Shown: one piece after another, positions 15,533 to 23,303 of the stretch
Layout: each line of letters opens with the position of its first letter
Numbering within the stretch: the stretch's first letter is position 1
Source: a virus
DNA length: 28,666 bases
Reading direction: 5' to 3' (one strand)
Virus record (IMG/VR): IMGVR_UViG_3300010354_000444
Coordinates: 1 to 28,666 of that record
Notes under the pieces: generated by a model
What the model saw: only the letters and a program-made list of their open reading frames with translations
The model's database searches: none
What the model was told of the DNA's origin: nothing
Made by a program: the position numbers and the translations under genes

Positions 15533-17182
15533 ATGTCAGTAAATAATATGCAGCCACTAAATCAGAATAACCAATTGTTTGGAGAATATCGTTTTTCAGA
15601 TTCACATACTGAAGACGCAAATGAAACAAATTTTGCACAGTATTATAAGCCAAACAAACAAGGTCTTGATGCAAGTTCCTATTTACAGAAAGTATATTCA
15701 TTGCCATTAAATGGCATTAGGGCAAATATCCTTGACGCAGAAAATCAGCTATCTATAATTCTTTCTCAAATAGAAACTGTTATTTCTAATATTTATATTA
15801 ATCCAAGAATTGATCCAGATCTGGAACAAGCCCATTATAAAGTATGGGAAGAGCTAAAATCAATAGCAAATATTCCTATTACAAAAAATGTATCAGAAGA
15901 TATTATGACGATACAACCTTTTCCTTATGACAAAAATTGGTTGTCTAATCCACTGCCTCCACCAAATTATATCCCTTTTGCAGAAATAGTTTTTTGTGAA
16001 AGAAGTCAAACATTAGCTTCAAGGACTTTAATTAAAGAATTTTATGAGGCTGTTTGTCATTCAAGTTTTTCCTATGTGTATACATTTAGGAAGATAATTA
16101 AGGTACTTCTTAATGAATTACTTAAAATAAAAACATCAATATTTTCAGATTTTGGAGAAGCTTATGAGGATGAATCAGAACAGCAAGTTGCGGTGCAATA
16201 TGATGCATGGACAAAAACGACCTTACACTGTGCGCAGCGGATTGCAGGGACGATCTCATCAGACCCAATCAGATTACCAACAACCGAAGTGGATTATCTC
16301 ACTAAAGAACAGGCCACAAAATTTCAAGCTTTTTTTGCGATTAAACTAAACGCAACAGAAGATGAATTAAATAATATTATTTCTAGTTTAGAAAGAGATA
16401 TGTCTGATAATGCAGACTATTTCTATAATAGATATTTAAGTCCATCTTTAAGATTTATTAAAGATATATCAAACACTCTTGAAACTGACTTTTTAAGTAC
16501 AAAATTTTTATCTAGTGCTCCATCTTTATCAAGAGAGCTTGTTATTGCTACTAATGTTATTAATGGAAACTTTGCTGGAATATTTGCAGATTTAATGGAA
16601 AGATTTAATATAGCCAAAAATAAAATTGATTTAATTATTCCACTTTGTCACGAAAAAAGAAAGTATGCAAACTATATTACTCAGTTAAGTAAATTGGGTA
16701 GTTCAAAAATACCGACAACGGTACAGGTTAAACAAGATGTTTATTCTAATATTTTTATTTCAACAATAATTCCTTATGATAGAAAAAATAAATATGTATC
16801 AAAGCATTCCTTACTATCTGATCTTGAGTCAGATGATCATCCTCAGTATTTATTGAAGTCTGGTGGAGTTATTACTGGAGATATAAGTGTCCAGAATGGC
16901 GCAAAGATAGATGGTATTAACATAGCTAATCATTCTCATACACCAGGTGATGGAAGTAGTATTATTAAAGCAGAAAATATTGATTTTGGTTTATCAGAAA
17001 ACGCAGATATAAATACTATAGCACCAACTCCATATAGTGTAGTAGTTAAAGAGTTTATTAGCGATATAGTTAGCGGTGGCTTACCCGTGGTTGATGCTAT
17101 AATTGAGTTTGAGATTCCAGATATATTATCTGATTTTCAACGAAATATAGAATTTGAAATAGTTTATACGGAAATAGAATAA
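15533..17182 (+). CDS. Putative fibre/tail-associated structural protein
   Basis: 549 aa. The first 400 residues are not recognised and are helical with few repeats. Residues about 425-480 contain the fibre element HSLLSDLESDDHPQYLL, then GVITGDI and NHSHTPGDGSS, patterns common in trimeric phage fibres and their head- or baseplate-binding regions. AGGT lies before the ATG, and the gene ends 1 base before the next start. Residues about 222-265 use more C-ending codons than the rest of the gene. A baseplate or neck fibre anchor is a reasonable guess. Confidence 0.6.
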   Translation: MSVNNMQPLNQNNQLFGEYRFSDSHTEDANETNFAQYYKPNKQGLDASSYLQKVYSLPLNGIRANILDAENQLSIILSQIETVISNIYINPRIDPDLEQAHYKVWEELKSIANIPITKNVSEDIMTIQPFPYDKNWLSNPLPPPNYIPFAEIVFCERSQTLASRTLIKEFYEAVCHSSFSYVYTFRKIIKVLLNELLKIKTSIFSDFGEAYEDESEQQVAVQYDAWTKTTLHCAQRIAGTISSDPIRLPTTEVDYLTKEQATKFQAFFAIKLNATEDELNNIISSLERDMSDNADYFYNRYLSPSLRFIKDISNTLETDFLSTKFLSSAPSLSRELVIATNVINGNFAGIFADLMERFNIAKNKIDLIIPLCHEKRKYANYITQLSKLGSSKIPTTVQVKQDVYSNIFISTIIPYDRKNKYVSKHSLLSDLESDDHPQYLLKSGGVITGDISVQNGAKIDGINIANHSHTPGDGSSIIKAENIDFGLSENADINTIAPTPYSVVVKEFISDIVSGGLPVVDAIIEFEIPDILSDFQRNIEFEIVYTEIE

Positions 17183-17183
17183 T

Positions 17184-18134
17184 ATGGCTTGGTTTAGATA
17201 TTTTAAAAGCACCGAAGTAATATCGTCATCTGTTATAAATACTAATTATTCTTATCCTCTTTCAAAGAGAACTTTGTCATCTTTTATTCCTGTTGATACA
17301 GTTTCTCAGGGGTCTTGGCTTTTTGCTAATATATCGGAATATGACATATCCTCTTATTTGGATTCAAATTTAGAGAAGCAAACAGATGATACATCTTATT
17401 TGGTTGTTTATGAAAAAGGTGATAATTTTTATCCAGTAAAATGTGTTATTGAAGGTTTAAATATATATTTTCAAGCATATGAAAACCATGTTGCTCTTGA
17501 ACCAATATCTGGTTTATACTGCATATATTATAATACTCCAAATATAAGAAAAATAAATCAAGTTAATAATGGAGGAGATACAGAGTATCAGGTTAATTTG
17601 GCTTCTTCTAATCCTTATTATGGATTTAGCGCTGAAGTTAATATATATAGTTTTTTAATTTCTGTTGGATCTTCTACTAATTATAATTTTTCTTTTGTAA
17701 ATTCTGCAACAGATTGGAATAATGGAGTCACAGAAAAAGTTGGCGCAAAAACAACCTTTAAAATAACTGGTCCTAATTTAATAGTTAAAGGAAATAAAGG
17801 ACCAGATTTTGGAAAGATTAAAATACTTGCGTCACCAAATATAAAACATGAACCTGGTTTTGTTTACACTATGGATTGGGTAGATGTAGAAGAAATAGTA
17901 GATTGTTTTTCAAATCAATTAGAAGAAAATGTTGTTTTGTATGAAACAAATAATTTAAGAAATGTTGATTATTTTGTTGAAATAGAAAATTTATCACAAA
18001 AAAATATATCATCTACTAATAATAAAATAAAATTAACATCTTTTTCTTTTTCATATAATCCATATTTAAATATAGCAAAAGAAAATATTAATAAAGATGT
18101 TCATCGTTATAATCAATCAGGTGGAGTTAGCTAA
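17184..18134 (+). CDS. 316-aa putative tail/fibre structural protein
   Basis: Rich in Tyr, Ser, Asn and Val with alternating strands, so probably beta-sandwich. No family is recognised. It lies between two fibre-type genes and shares its stop with the start of the S74 fibre (TAATG), indicating coupled expression in fixed ratio. An adaptor between the tail and the next fibre would fit. Confidence 0.55.
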   Translation: MAWFRYFKSTEVISSSVINTNYSYPLSKRTLSSFIPVDTVSQGSWLFANISEYDISSYLDSNLEKQTDDTSYLVVYEKGDNFYPVKCVIEGLNIYFQAYENHVALEPISGLYCIYYNTPNIRKINQVNNGGDTEYQVNLASSNPYYGFSAEVNIYSFLISVGSSTNYNFSFVNSATDWNNGVTEKVGAKTTFKITGPNLIVKGNKGPDFGKIKILASPNIKHEPGFVYTMDWVDVEEIVDCFSNQLEENVVLYETNNLRNVDYFVEIENLSQKNISSTNNKIKLTSFSFSYNPYLNIAKENINKDVHRYNQSGGVS

Positions 18135-20044
18135 TGGCTAAAATAGTTAAAAAAGTTGAAAATTTAAAACCAGGAAAACAATATGTTCTTGGAGTAAAAG
18201 TTAAAAATACTTCATTAGGAATTTCATCAGAGACATCTGATTTAATAAGGTTTCAGGTTCCGCTTGACCCAACTATTCCAGCAGAAATAACAAATTTACA
18301 ATTGTATGCTAGTTTTGAAAAAGTTATGTTTAAATTTGACTTTGGTCAAGATGAAGATATATCTACTTATGATTATGAGTTATATGATAACAGCTCTGGA
18401 ACTGGCACTGCTACAGCTTCTGGCAGAAACGCTGCAAATATATTTACTGTAGCGGTACCAAATAGTACTGATACTGAAATGAAATCATATTGGGGTAGAG
18501 TTAGAGGAATTGATACCACTGGGAATGAAGGCCCTTGGACGTCTTTAGTTCAAACCGATCAAGATACTCCACTTATTGATGAACAATATATAGATAGCCT
18601 TACAGCTTCTAAGATTACAGCCGGAACAATTGGCGCGCATGAAATAGTATTAACTCAACCAGGAACTCCGTCTTCCTATACTCCTCCAGCTAATATGGCA
18701 GTAATAAGAACATCTAATTATCAATCTGGTTTAACTGGCTGGTTAATTAGAGGTGATGGTCAAGCAGAATTTAATAACATAACCGTAAGAGGAACAGTAG
18801 AAGCGACGGCTGGAACTTTCAAGGGGGCATTGGACATAGGTGGTCCAGATGACGATTCTTTGCAGGTTGATACGAGTGGTAATTTCTGGATCGGAAATAG
18901 AGTTTTTGAAAGCGCAAAATTTAGAGTTACAAATACAGGTAACTTTACGACAACTGGCACAGGAAACATCTCTGGCACATTAAGCGTAACAGGTAATACT
19001 ACAATTGGCTCAGGAACTAGTGCTGGAGGTTCACCTTACAGTGAGCTTCTTAGGGTTAATGGTACAACAGTTTTAGCTGGAACAACATATGTTACTGGTG
19101 CAACTACAGTCTCTGGAAACTTAACGGTTAATGGATCTTTAACAACAGTTTCTGGAAACTTGACAGTAAATGGTACAGTTATCAATATAGGTGGGCCATC
19201 TAGCACAACCACAGTAAGTGGCACATTAATTGTTGGAAGCGCAACGACAATTAGCGGCGGTTTAACCGTTAATGGTACTACAACACTAAATGCAAATCTA
19301 ACATTTGGATCTGGCGCTCCTATCGTTCAAGTTAATAATGGAAAAATTAGAGGCAACAATGGAACTGTATATTGGGAGGTGGATTCTTCTGGCTTTAGAG
19401 CTGGCCTGTCTGAAGGTGCCAGTAATATTGTATCCGTTGGTCAAACACTAAGAGTTCTTGGCGGAAGCGCTAGTTCTCCGGCTATAGGTTTTTCTGGTGA
19501 CGATGATACTGGATTTTTTCAAGTAGCTAATAATCAGTTTGGTGTTTCTGCGGGTCAACAACTTGTAGCTTATTTCACATCTGATCCATATGTGATAGTC
19601 TCTACTCCAAATACCACTAATTCAACAACAGTTAGGGTTCATTCTTTTGGATTTGGGTATACAACTTTAGGTTATCCATCATCTAAAAGAGAATATAAAA
19701 ATAATATTAATGAAATATCTAACTCATTATCTATAATTGATAAATTAAAACCATCTACATTCAAATGGAACAGGATGCCCGATGATGACGATTTTAAAGC
19801 GGGGCTGCGACCATTTGTGACTAACTATGGATTTATAGCAGAAGAAGTAGCTGAAGTTGATAGTCAATTGGCTGTATGGGAGCCATATTCGTGGGATGGC
19901 ATGACTGAAGAAGACAAAATTACACAGATGAATGATTTAGGCTCATGGATTCCAAGCTATTGGTCGGAATCAGCAATGATTGCACTATGCGTTGCTGCAA
20001 TTAAAGATATATCAAATAAACTGAAGAATAACAATATATTGTGA
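18134..20044 (+). CDS. Tail fibre with FN3-like N terminus and C-terminal peptidase S74 chaperone
   Basis: 636 aa. Residues 1-150 look like FN3 material: the end of one domain (LKPGKQYVLGVKVKN) and a second one from PAEITNL to GNEGPWTS. LTASKITAGTI (about 155-165) is typical of central tail fibres. Residues about 260-395 are Thr/Ser/Val/Asn-Gly repeats expected to form a triple beta-helix. The end is an intramolecular chaperone of the S74 type, with S517 and K522 in SSKREYKNNI and YGFIAEEV downstream. In known members this domain trimerises the fibre and then cleaves itself off just before the serine. TGGAG precedes the ATG. It is the best receptor-binding candidate here. Confidence 0.85.
   Translation: MAKIVKKVENLKPGKQYVLGVKVKNTSLGISSETSDLIRFQVPLDPTIPAEITNLQLYASFEKVMFKFDFGQDEDISTYDYELYDNSSGTGTATASGRNAANIFTVAVPNSTDTEMKSYWGRVRGIDTTGNEGPWTSLVQTDQDTPLIDEQYIDSLTASKITAGTIGAHEIVLTQPGTPSSYTPPANMAVIRTSNYQSGLTGWLIRGDGQAEFNNITVRGTVEATAGTFKGALDIGGPDDDSLQVDTSGNFWIGNRVFESAKFRVTNTGNFTTTGTGNISGTLSVTGNTTIGSGTSAGGSPYSELLRVNGTTVLAGTTYVTGATTVSGNLTVNGSLTTVSGNLTVNGTVINIGGPSSTTTVSGTLIVGSATTISGGLTVNGTTTLNANLTFGSGAPIVQVNNGKIRGNNGTVYWEVDSSGFRAGLSEGASNIVSVGQTLRVLGGSASSPAIGFSGDDDTGFFQVANNQFGVSAGQQLVAYFTSDPYVIVSTPNTTNSTTVRVHSFGFGYTTLGYPSSKREYKNNINEISNSLSIIDKLKPSTFKWNRMPDDDDFKAGLRPFVTNYGFIAEEVAEVDSQLAVWEPYSWDGMTEEDKITQMNDLGSWIPSYWSESAMIALCVAAIKDISNKLKNNNIL
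19106..19183 (+). repeat. 13-codon tandem repeat in fibre gene
   Basis: Two adjacent 39-bp units coding TVSGNLTVNG plus three residues, 80-90 percent alike in DNA by eye. Looser copies (TVSGTLIVGS, TISGGLTVNG) continue to about 19300. This is the beta-helix shaft of the fibre. Confidence 0.7.
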
Positions 20045-20050
20045 TATAAT
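20042..20050 (+). promoter_or_regulatory. Extended -10 promoter
   Basis: TGATATAAT is an extended -10 element with a perfect TATAAT (20045-20050). It overlaps the fibre stop codon and would start transcripts near 20057, 18 nt before the ATG at 20075. No good -35 box is visible, as is usual for extended -10 promoters. Confidence 0.5.
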
Positions 20051-20074
20051 AGATTCCCATCTAAGGAGAAAAAA

Positions 20075-20257
20075 ATGAACAATGATCTTGATATTAATAT
20101 ATTAGTTCAAACTTTTAATGAAAAAATGTCTCAAATGATGACAGAGATTGTCATTAAAGAGGCTACAATTAAACAGTTAACAGCTCAGATTGAAAAAATG
20201 AGCACACAACAAAAAACAGTAAAAACAACAAAAACAAAAACAGATGAATTTGAGTGA
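20075..20257 (+). CDS. 60-aa coiled-coil protein
   Basis: AAGGAG lies 7-8 nt before the ATG. The protein is acidic then Thr/Lys-rich, with hydrophobic residues spaced as in a coiled coil from residue 8 to 43, and an unstructured KTVKTTKTKTDEFE tail. Short coiled-coil proteins next to the portal gene can be assembly factors, but there is no direct evidence. Confidence 0.6.
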   Translation: MNNDLDINILVQTFNEKMSQMMTEIVIKEATIKQLTAQIEKMSTQQKTVKTTKTKTDEFE

Positions 20258-20267
20258 GGTAAATAAA

Positions 20268-20441
20268 ATGTCAGAAGAAGTAATTGAAACAAAAGAATTT
20301 TCAATTGAAATTAAGATTTCAAATAAAGATCTTCAATATAAAAGTGATTTTTCAGAACCAGAAACTATTTTTTGGTTAGAAGCAGTTAAAAGTCTTATTA
20401 TTGGAAAATCATTTAACCAGGATGGATTTGTTCAATCCTGA
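20268..20441 (+). CDS. 57-aa protein of unknown function
   Basis: The ATG at 20268 is preferred to an in-frame ATG at 20244, because GTGAGG lies upstream and the earlier start would overlap the preceding gene. It encodes an acidic 57-aa protein with an alternating strand (EFSIEIKISNKDLQY) and a helix (ETIFWLEAVKSLIIG). No family recognised. Confidence 0.55.
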   Translation: MSEEVIETKEFSIEIKISNKDLQYKSDFSEPETIFWLEAVKSLIIGKSFNQDGFVQS

Positions 20442-20461
20442 ATGATTAATAATTTATTTTT

Positions 20462-20488
20462 TTAGAACTACTATTTAAGTAATTCTAA
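20462..20488 (+). other. mRNA hairpin before portal gene
   Basis: TTAGAACTACT and AGTAATTCTAA pair over 11 positions with one mismatch around an ATTTA loop. There is no T-run after it, so it is not a terminator. It ends 13 nt before the portal ATG, next to the GGAG site, and could stabilise the mRNA or act as a processing site. Confidence 0.4.
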
Positions 20489-20501
20489 AATTGGAGAAAA
20501 A

Positions 20502-22124
20502 ATGGCACTTCTAGATTATATTCCTTTTCGCAAAGCAAATAAAAACGTTGATTTTTTAGCAAAAATGCTTATGCCAGAAGAAATAAAAACAATTAATAAA
20601 TCAATGAAAATATCTGCTTTAGCATTGGGATATCAAGGCACCACTCTATATTATAACAATAGAGCTACATTTGAACCTTCTCCTTATGATTTTGATAGAA
20701 TTATGCAAGCGGCGGATACAGACTCTTACCTTAAACAAGCATTATCTAAATATAGAGAATTGTTTTGGAAAGAAGGTTGGAAAATAATTGGAGAAAATCA
20801 AGAAGCAGTTTCTTACCTATATCAAAGAATAGATTATATGGAAATGGCAATGAAAAGGCCGTTTTTAGATTTCTTAGTAGAAGTTTCTGATCAACTATTT
20901 AAATTTGGTAATGCTTTTATAGTTAGAGCTAGAGGAGATATTTCAGAGTATTTTCCAAGTGATTTAACTCCAATTTCTTCAACACAACCTATAGTTGGAT
21001 ATTATTTAATACCAACAGAGCAAGTTAGAATTCTTAGAGATAAATATAATAGACCAAGATCATATCAGCAGGCAACAGATCCTCTTACTTATTCTCCGAC
21101 AGAAAGAGATCCGGTTTGGACAGCAGATAGAGTAATACATCTTTATTTTGATAAAAAAACTGGACGGGCTTTTGGTACTCCATTTTTAGGAACTGTTTTA
21201 GATGATGTTGTTGCACTTAGACAAATAGAAGAAGATATTCAAAATTTAGTTCATAGAGAACTTTTTCCGCTATATAAATACACAATAGGTACAGCTGAGC
21301 AACCAGCTGAACCAGATGAGATTGAAAAAGCTTCTTCTGAACTTGAAAATCTTAGGTCAGAGGGTGGATTAATATTACCGTTTAGACATACGATTGATAT
21401 TGTTGGATCACAGAATCAAGCGCTAGATGCAACAAGCTATTTAGAACATTTTAAAGAAAGAGTTGCAGTTGGATTAGGTGTTGCTCCGCACCATTTGGGA
21501 ATGTCAATGAATGGAGGCAATAGATCAGTAACAGATAGATTAGATACTGCGCTTTACGATAAAGTTAAGCAATATCAAAAACATTTTAGTGAAATGATAA
21601 GAGTATTTATTCTAAATGAATTGTTGCTTGAAGGCGGATACGATCCAATGGTTAATCCTATTGACGAATCGGTATCCGATAGGTGCTTTTTCAAATTTAA
21701 TGAAATTGATGTTGATACTCAAGTTAAAAAAGAAACTCATGTAATTCAAAAATATGTTAATAATATGATTAGTCTTTCTGAGGCAAGAATTGATTTAGGA
21801 ATAGATCCAGAATTTGATGAATCTGAGATGTTTGCTGCAATTCAGGGAAATGTTCAAATAAATATATCAAAAGCGCAAAATCAAGCTAAGGATGTTGTGG
21901 CTGATGGAGACAAGCAAGCTTCAGCAACAAAGGGGCAAAGAAATCTTCCAAATAAAAGACGAGGCGTAGGTAATGCGACACGTCCCGCTAATCAACAGGG
22001 AAGAAAAACGTCTCCTGATATTAAAAGATATGACCCAAGTTGGTTAAATATGATAGAAAATGTTTTAGAAGATGATTATCATGTAATATATACAGATGAA
22101 GAGAAAGGTAATGAAAATGTTTAA
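20502..22124 (+). CDS. Portal protein
   Basis: 540 aa; the twelve-subunit ring at the head vertex through which DNA passes. The family is recognised by the N-terminal part ending in GYYLIPTEQVRILRDKYNRP, the HLYFDKKTGRAFGTPFL segment, the long stem helix region around VALRQIEEDIQNLVHRELFP, and VGLGVAPHHLGMS followed by a helix-rich crown. The Arg/Lys-rich C-terminal tail (about 470-515) is low in complexity. GGAG precedes the ATG. It lies downstream of the fibre genes rather than directly after the terminase. Confidence 0.92.
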   Translation: MALLDYIPFRKANKNVDFLAKMLMPEEIKTINKSMKISALALGYQGTTLYYNNRATFEPSPYDFDRIMQAADTDSYLKQALSKYRELFWKEGWKIIGENQEAVSYLYQRIDYMEMAMKRPFLDFLVEVSDQLFKFGNAFIVRARGDISEYFPSDLTPISSTQPIVGYYLIPTEQVRILRDKYNRPRSYQQATDPLTYSPTERDPVWTADRVIHLYFDKKTGRAFGTPFLGTVLDDVVALRQIEEDIQNLVHRELFPLYKYTIGTAEQPAEPDEIEKASSELENLRSEGGLILPFRHTIDIVGSQNQALDATSYLEHFKERVAVGLGVAPHHLGMSMNGGNRSVTDRLDTALYDKVKQYQKHFSEMIRVFILNELLLEGGYDPMVNPIDESVSDRCFFKFNEIDVDTQVKKETHVIQKYVNNMISLSEARIDLGIDPEFDESEMFAAIQGNVQINISKAQNQAKDVVADGDKQASATKGQRNLPNKRRGVGNATRPANQQGRKTSPDIKRYDPSWLNMIENVLEDDYHVIYTDEEKGNENV

Positions 22125-22446
22125 GATTAAAACCAGTGCCCCAGTGCCATTTAATATTAACGACGATGCGGTTGATTCATATAGAAGAGCTGTAACTAAT
22201 GGTCAGGCTAGATTAGCAATAGAAATTTTAGTTGATGTTGTAGATGGTTTAGTAGAAAAAATAAATGAACTTGAAGAAAAAATAAATATTCTTGAACAAA
22301 ATAATGTAAATAAAATTACACAGAATAAAAAAGATGATATAACAGTTGAAGATAAAAAACAAGAAATAAAGACTCAAGCTAAACAACAAGTCAAAACAAA
22401 ACAAGATGTAGATGTTGTTACAGAGGCTATTGAAAATAAAGAGTAA
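22117..22446 (+). CDS. 109-aa acidic/basic coiled-coil protein, unknown
   Basis: Start chosen at the third in-frame ATG (22117), 8 nt after AAAGG; earlier ATGs at 22096 and 22111 have poor spacing. It overlaps the portal gene by 8 nt. Residues 10-55 are helical with a coiled coil (LVEKINELEEKINILE), and the rest is Lys/Gln/Asp-rich and probably disordered. A head-assembly accessory is possible from context. Confidence 0.6.
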   Translation: MFKIKTSAPVPFNINDDAVDSYRRAVTNGQARLAIEILVDVVDGLVEKINELEEKINILEQNNVNKITQNKKDDITVEDKKQEIKTQAKQQVKTKQDVDVVTEAIENKE

Positions 22447-22451
22447 TTTTA

Positions 22452-23228
22452 ATGAAACTTCTTATAGGCTGCCCTATATATAAAAGATCTTGGATATTAC
22501 CTTTGTGGATTAGGGGAATTATTACTCAATCTTTAGATATGTCAAATATTGGTTTTGTTTTTGAGACTGCTCCAGACGACGAATCTACCATTGCCTCACT
22601 GGAGGCATGGAAGAAATATGATAAAAATATACCTTATTTTAATATAAAAATAAGAGAAGATATTCCTCATTTTGAACATCAGGAAAATGGTAGACAGTGG
22701 ACTGTATCAAGATATGAAAATATGACATCTTTAAGAAATTCTTTATTAAATACAGTAAAAGAAGTTGAACCAGATTATTATTTTAGTTTAGATTCTGATA
22801 TTCTTTTAGAAAATCAATCAACAATTGAGTTATTGATAGCACACATTAAAGACGGCGCTGATGCAGTTAGTCCACTTATGTTTATGACGCCTCACAATAT
22901 ATTGTATCCATCTGTTATGTCTTGGCGTTCAGAAAATGATTCTATGGCATATAGAAAAGATTCTTATCCATTAGGAACATATTTTCAATCAGATGTTATT
23001 ATGGCAGCAAAAATGATGAGCAAAAAAGTATATTCTAACACTGAATATTCAATACATAATCAAGGAGAAGATGTTGGCTGGTCTTTGAATTGTAGAAAAA
23101 ATCAATATAAACTTTTTTGTGCTTCTTATATATACTGTCCACATATAATGAATCAACATATGTTATCTGATTATCTAAAAACAGGTGATGATAGAAAGCT
23201 TGCACTTGAAAACTATAGTAAACTGTGA
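22452..23228 (+). CDS. GT-A fold glycosyltransferase-like protein
   Basis: 258 aa. It begins LLIGCPIYKRSWILP, as in family 2-type transferases, and has a DSDI motif (DxD at 114-116) preceded by a hydrophobic strand in PDYYFSLDSDILLEN. That is the metal and nucleotide-sugar site. The later part has GEDVGWSLNCRKNQY, which resembles the acceptor/base region, and a Cys/His stretch. It lies between portal and protease genes, so a virion protein rather than DNA may be its target. The ribosome binding site is weak. Sugar donor and acceptor cannot be read. Confidence 0.75.
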   Translation: MKLLIGCPIYKRSWILPLWIRGIITQSLDMSNIGFVFETAPDDESTIASLEAWKKYDKNIPYFNIKIREDIPHFEHQENGRQWTVSRYENMTSLRNSLLNTVKEVEPDYYFSLDSDILLENQSTIELLIAHIKDGADAVSPLMFMTPHNILYPSVMSWRSENDSMAYRKDSYPLGTYFQSDVIMAAKMMSKKVYSNTEYSIHNQGEDVGWSLNCRKNQYKLFCASYIYCPHIMNQHMLSDYLKTGDDRKLALENYSKL

Positions 23229-23255
23229 TATATTTATATAAAATTGTTCAATGCT

Positions 23256-23273
23256 ATAAAAACCTCTTACTAT
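23256..23273 (+). promoter_or_regulatory. 18-bp motif, copy 3
   Basis: ataaaaacctcttactat, identical to 5758-5775, with its end 31 nt before the protease ATG at 23304. Both sites are intergenic with nearly the same spacing, as expected of a promoter or processing signal. Confidence 0.5.
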
Positions 23274-23303
23274 ATTGGAAGATCTAAAATTAAAGGAAAA
23301 ATA

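Noticed and set aside
19036-19224. Minus-strand frame in fibre repeats
   Set aside because: Mirror of the Thr/Val repeat; no start signal.
18900-19300. Diversity-generating retroelement target or CRISPR-like array
   Set aside because: The repeats are protein-coding and adjacent without spacers, and no template repeat or reverse transcriptase gene is present.
20462-20488. Terminator before the portal gene
   Set aside because: The hairpin has no T-run on either strand; kept only as an mRNA hairpin.
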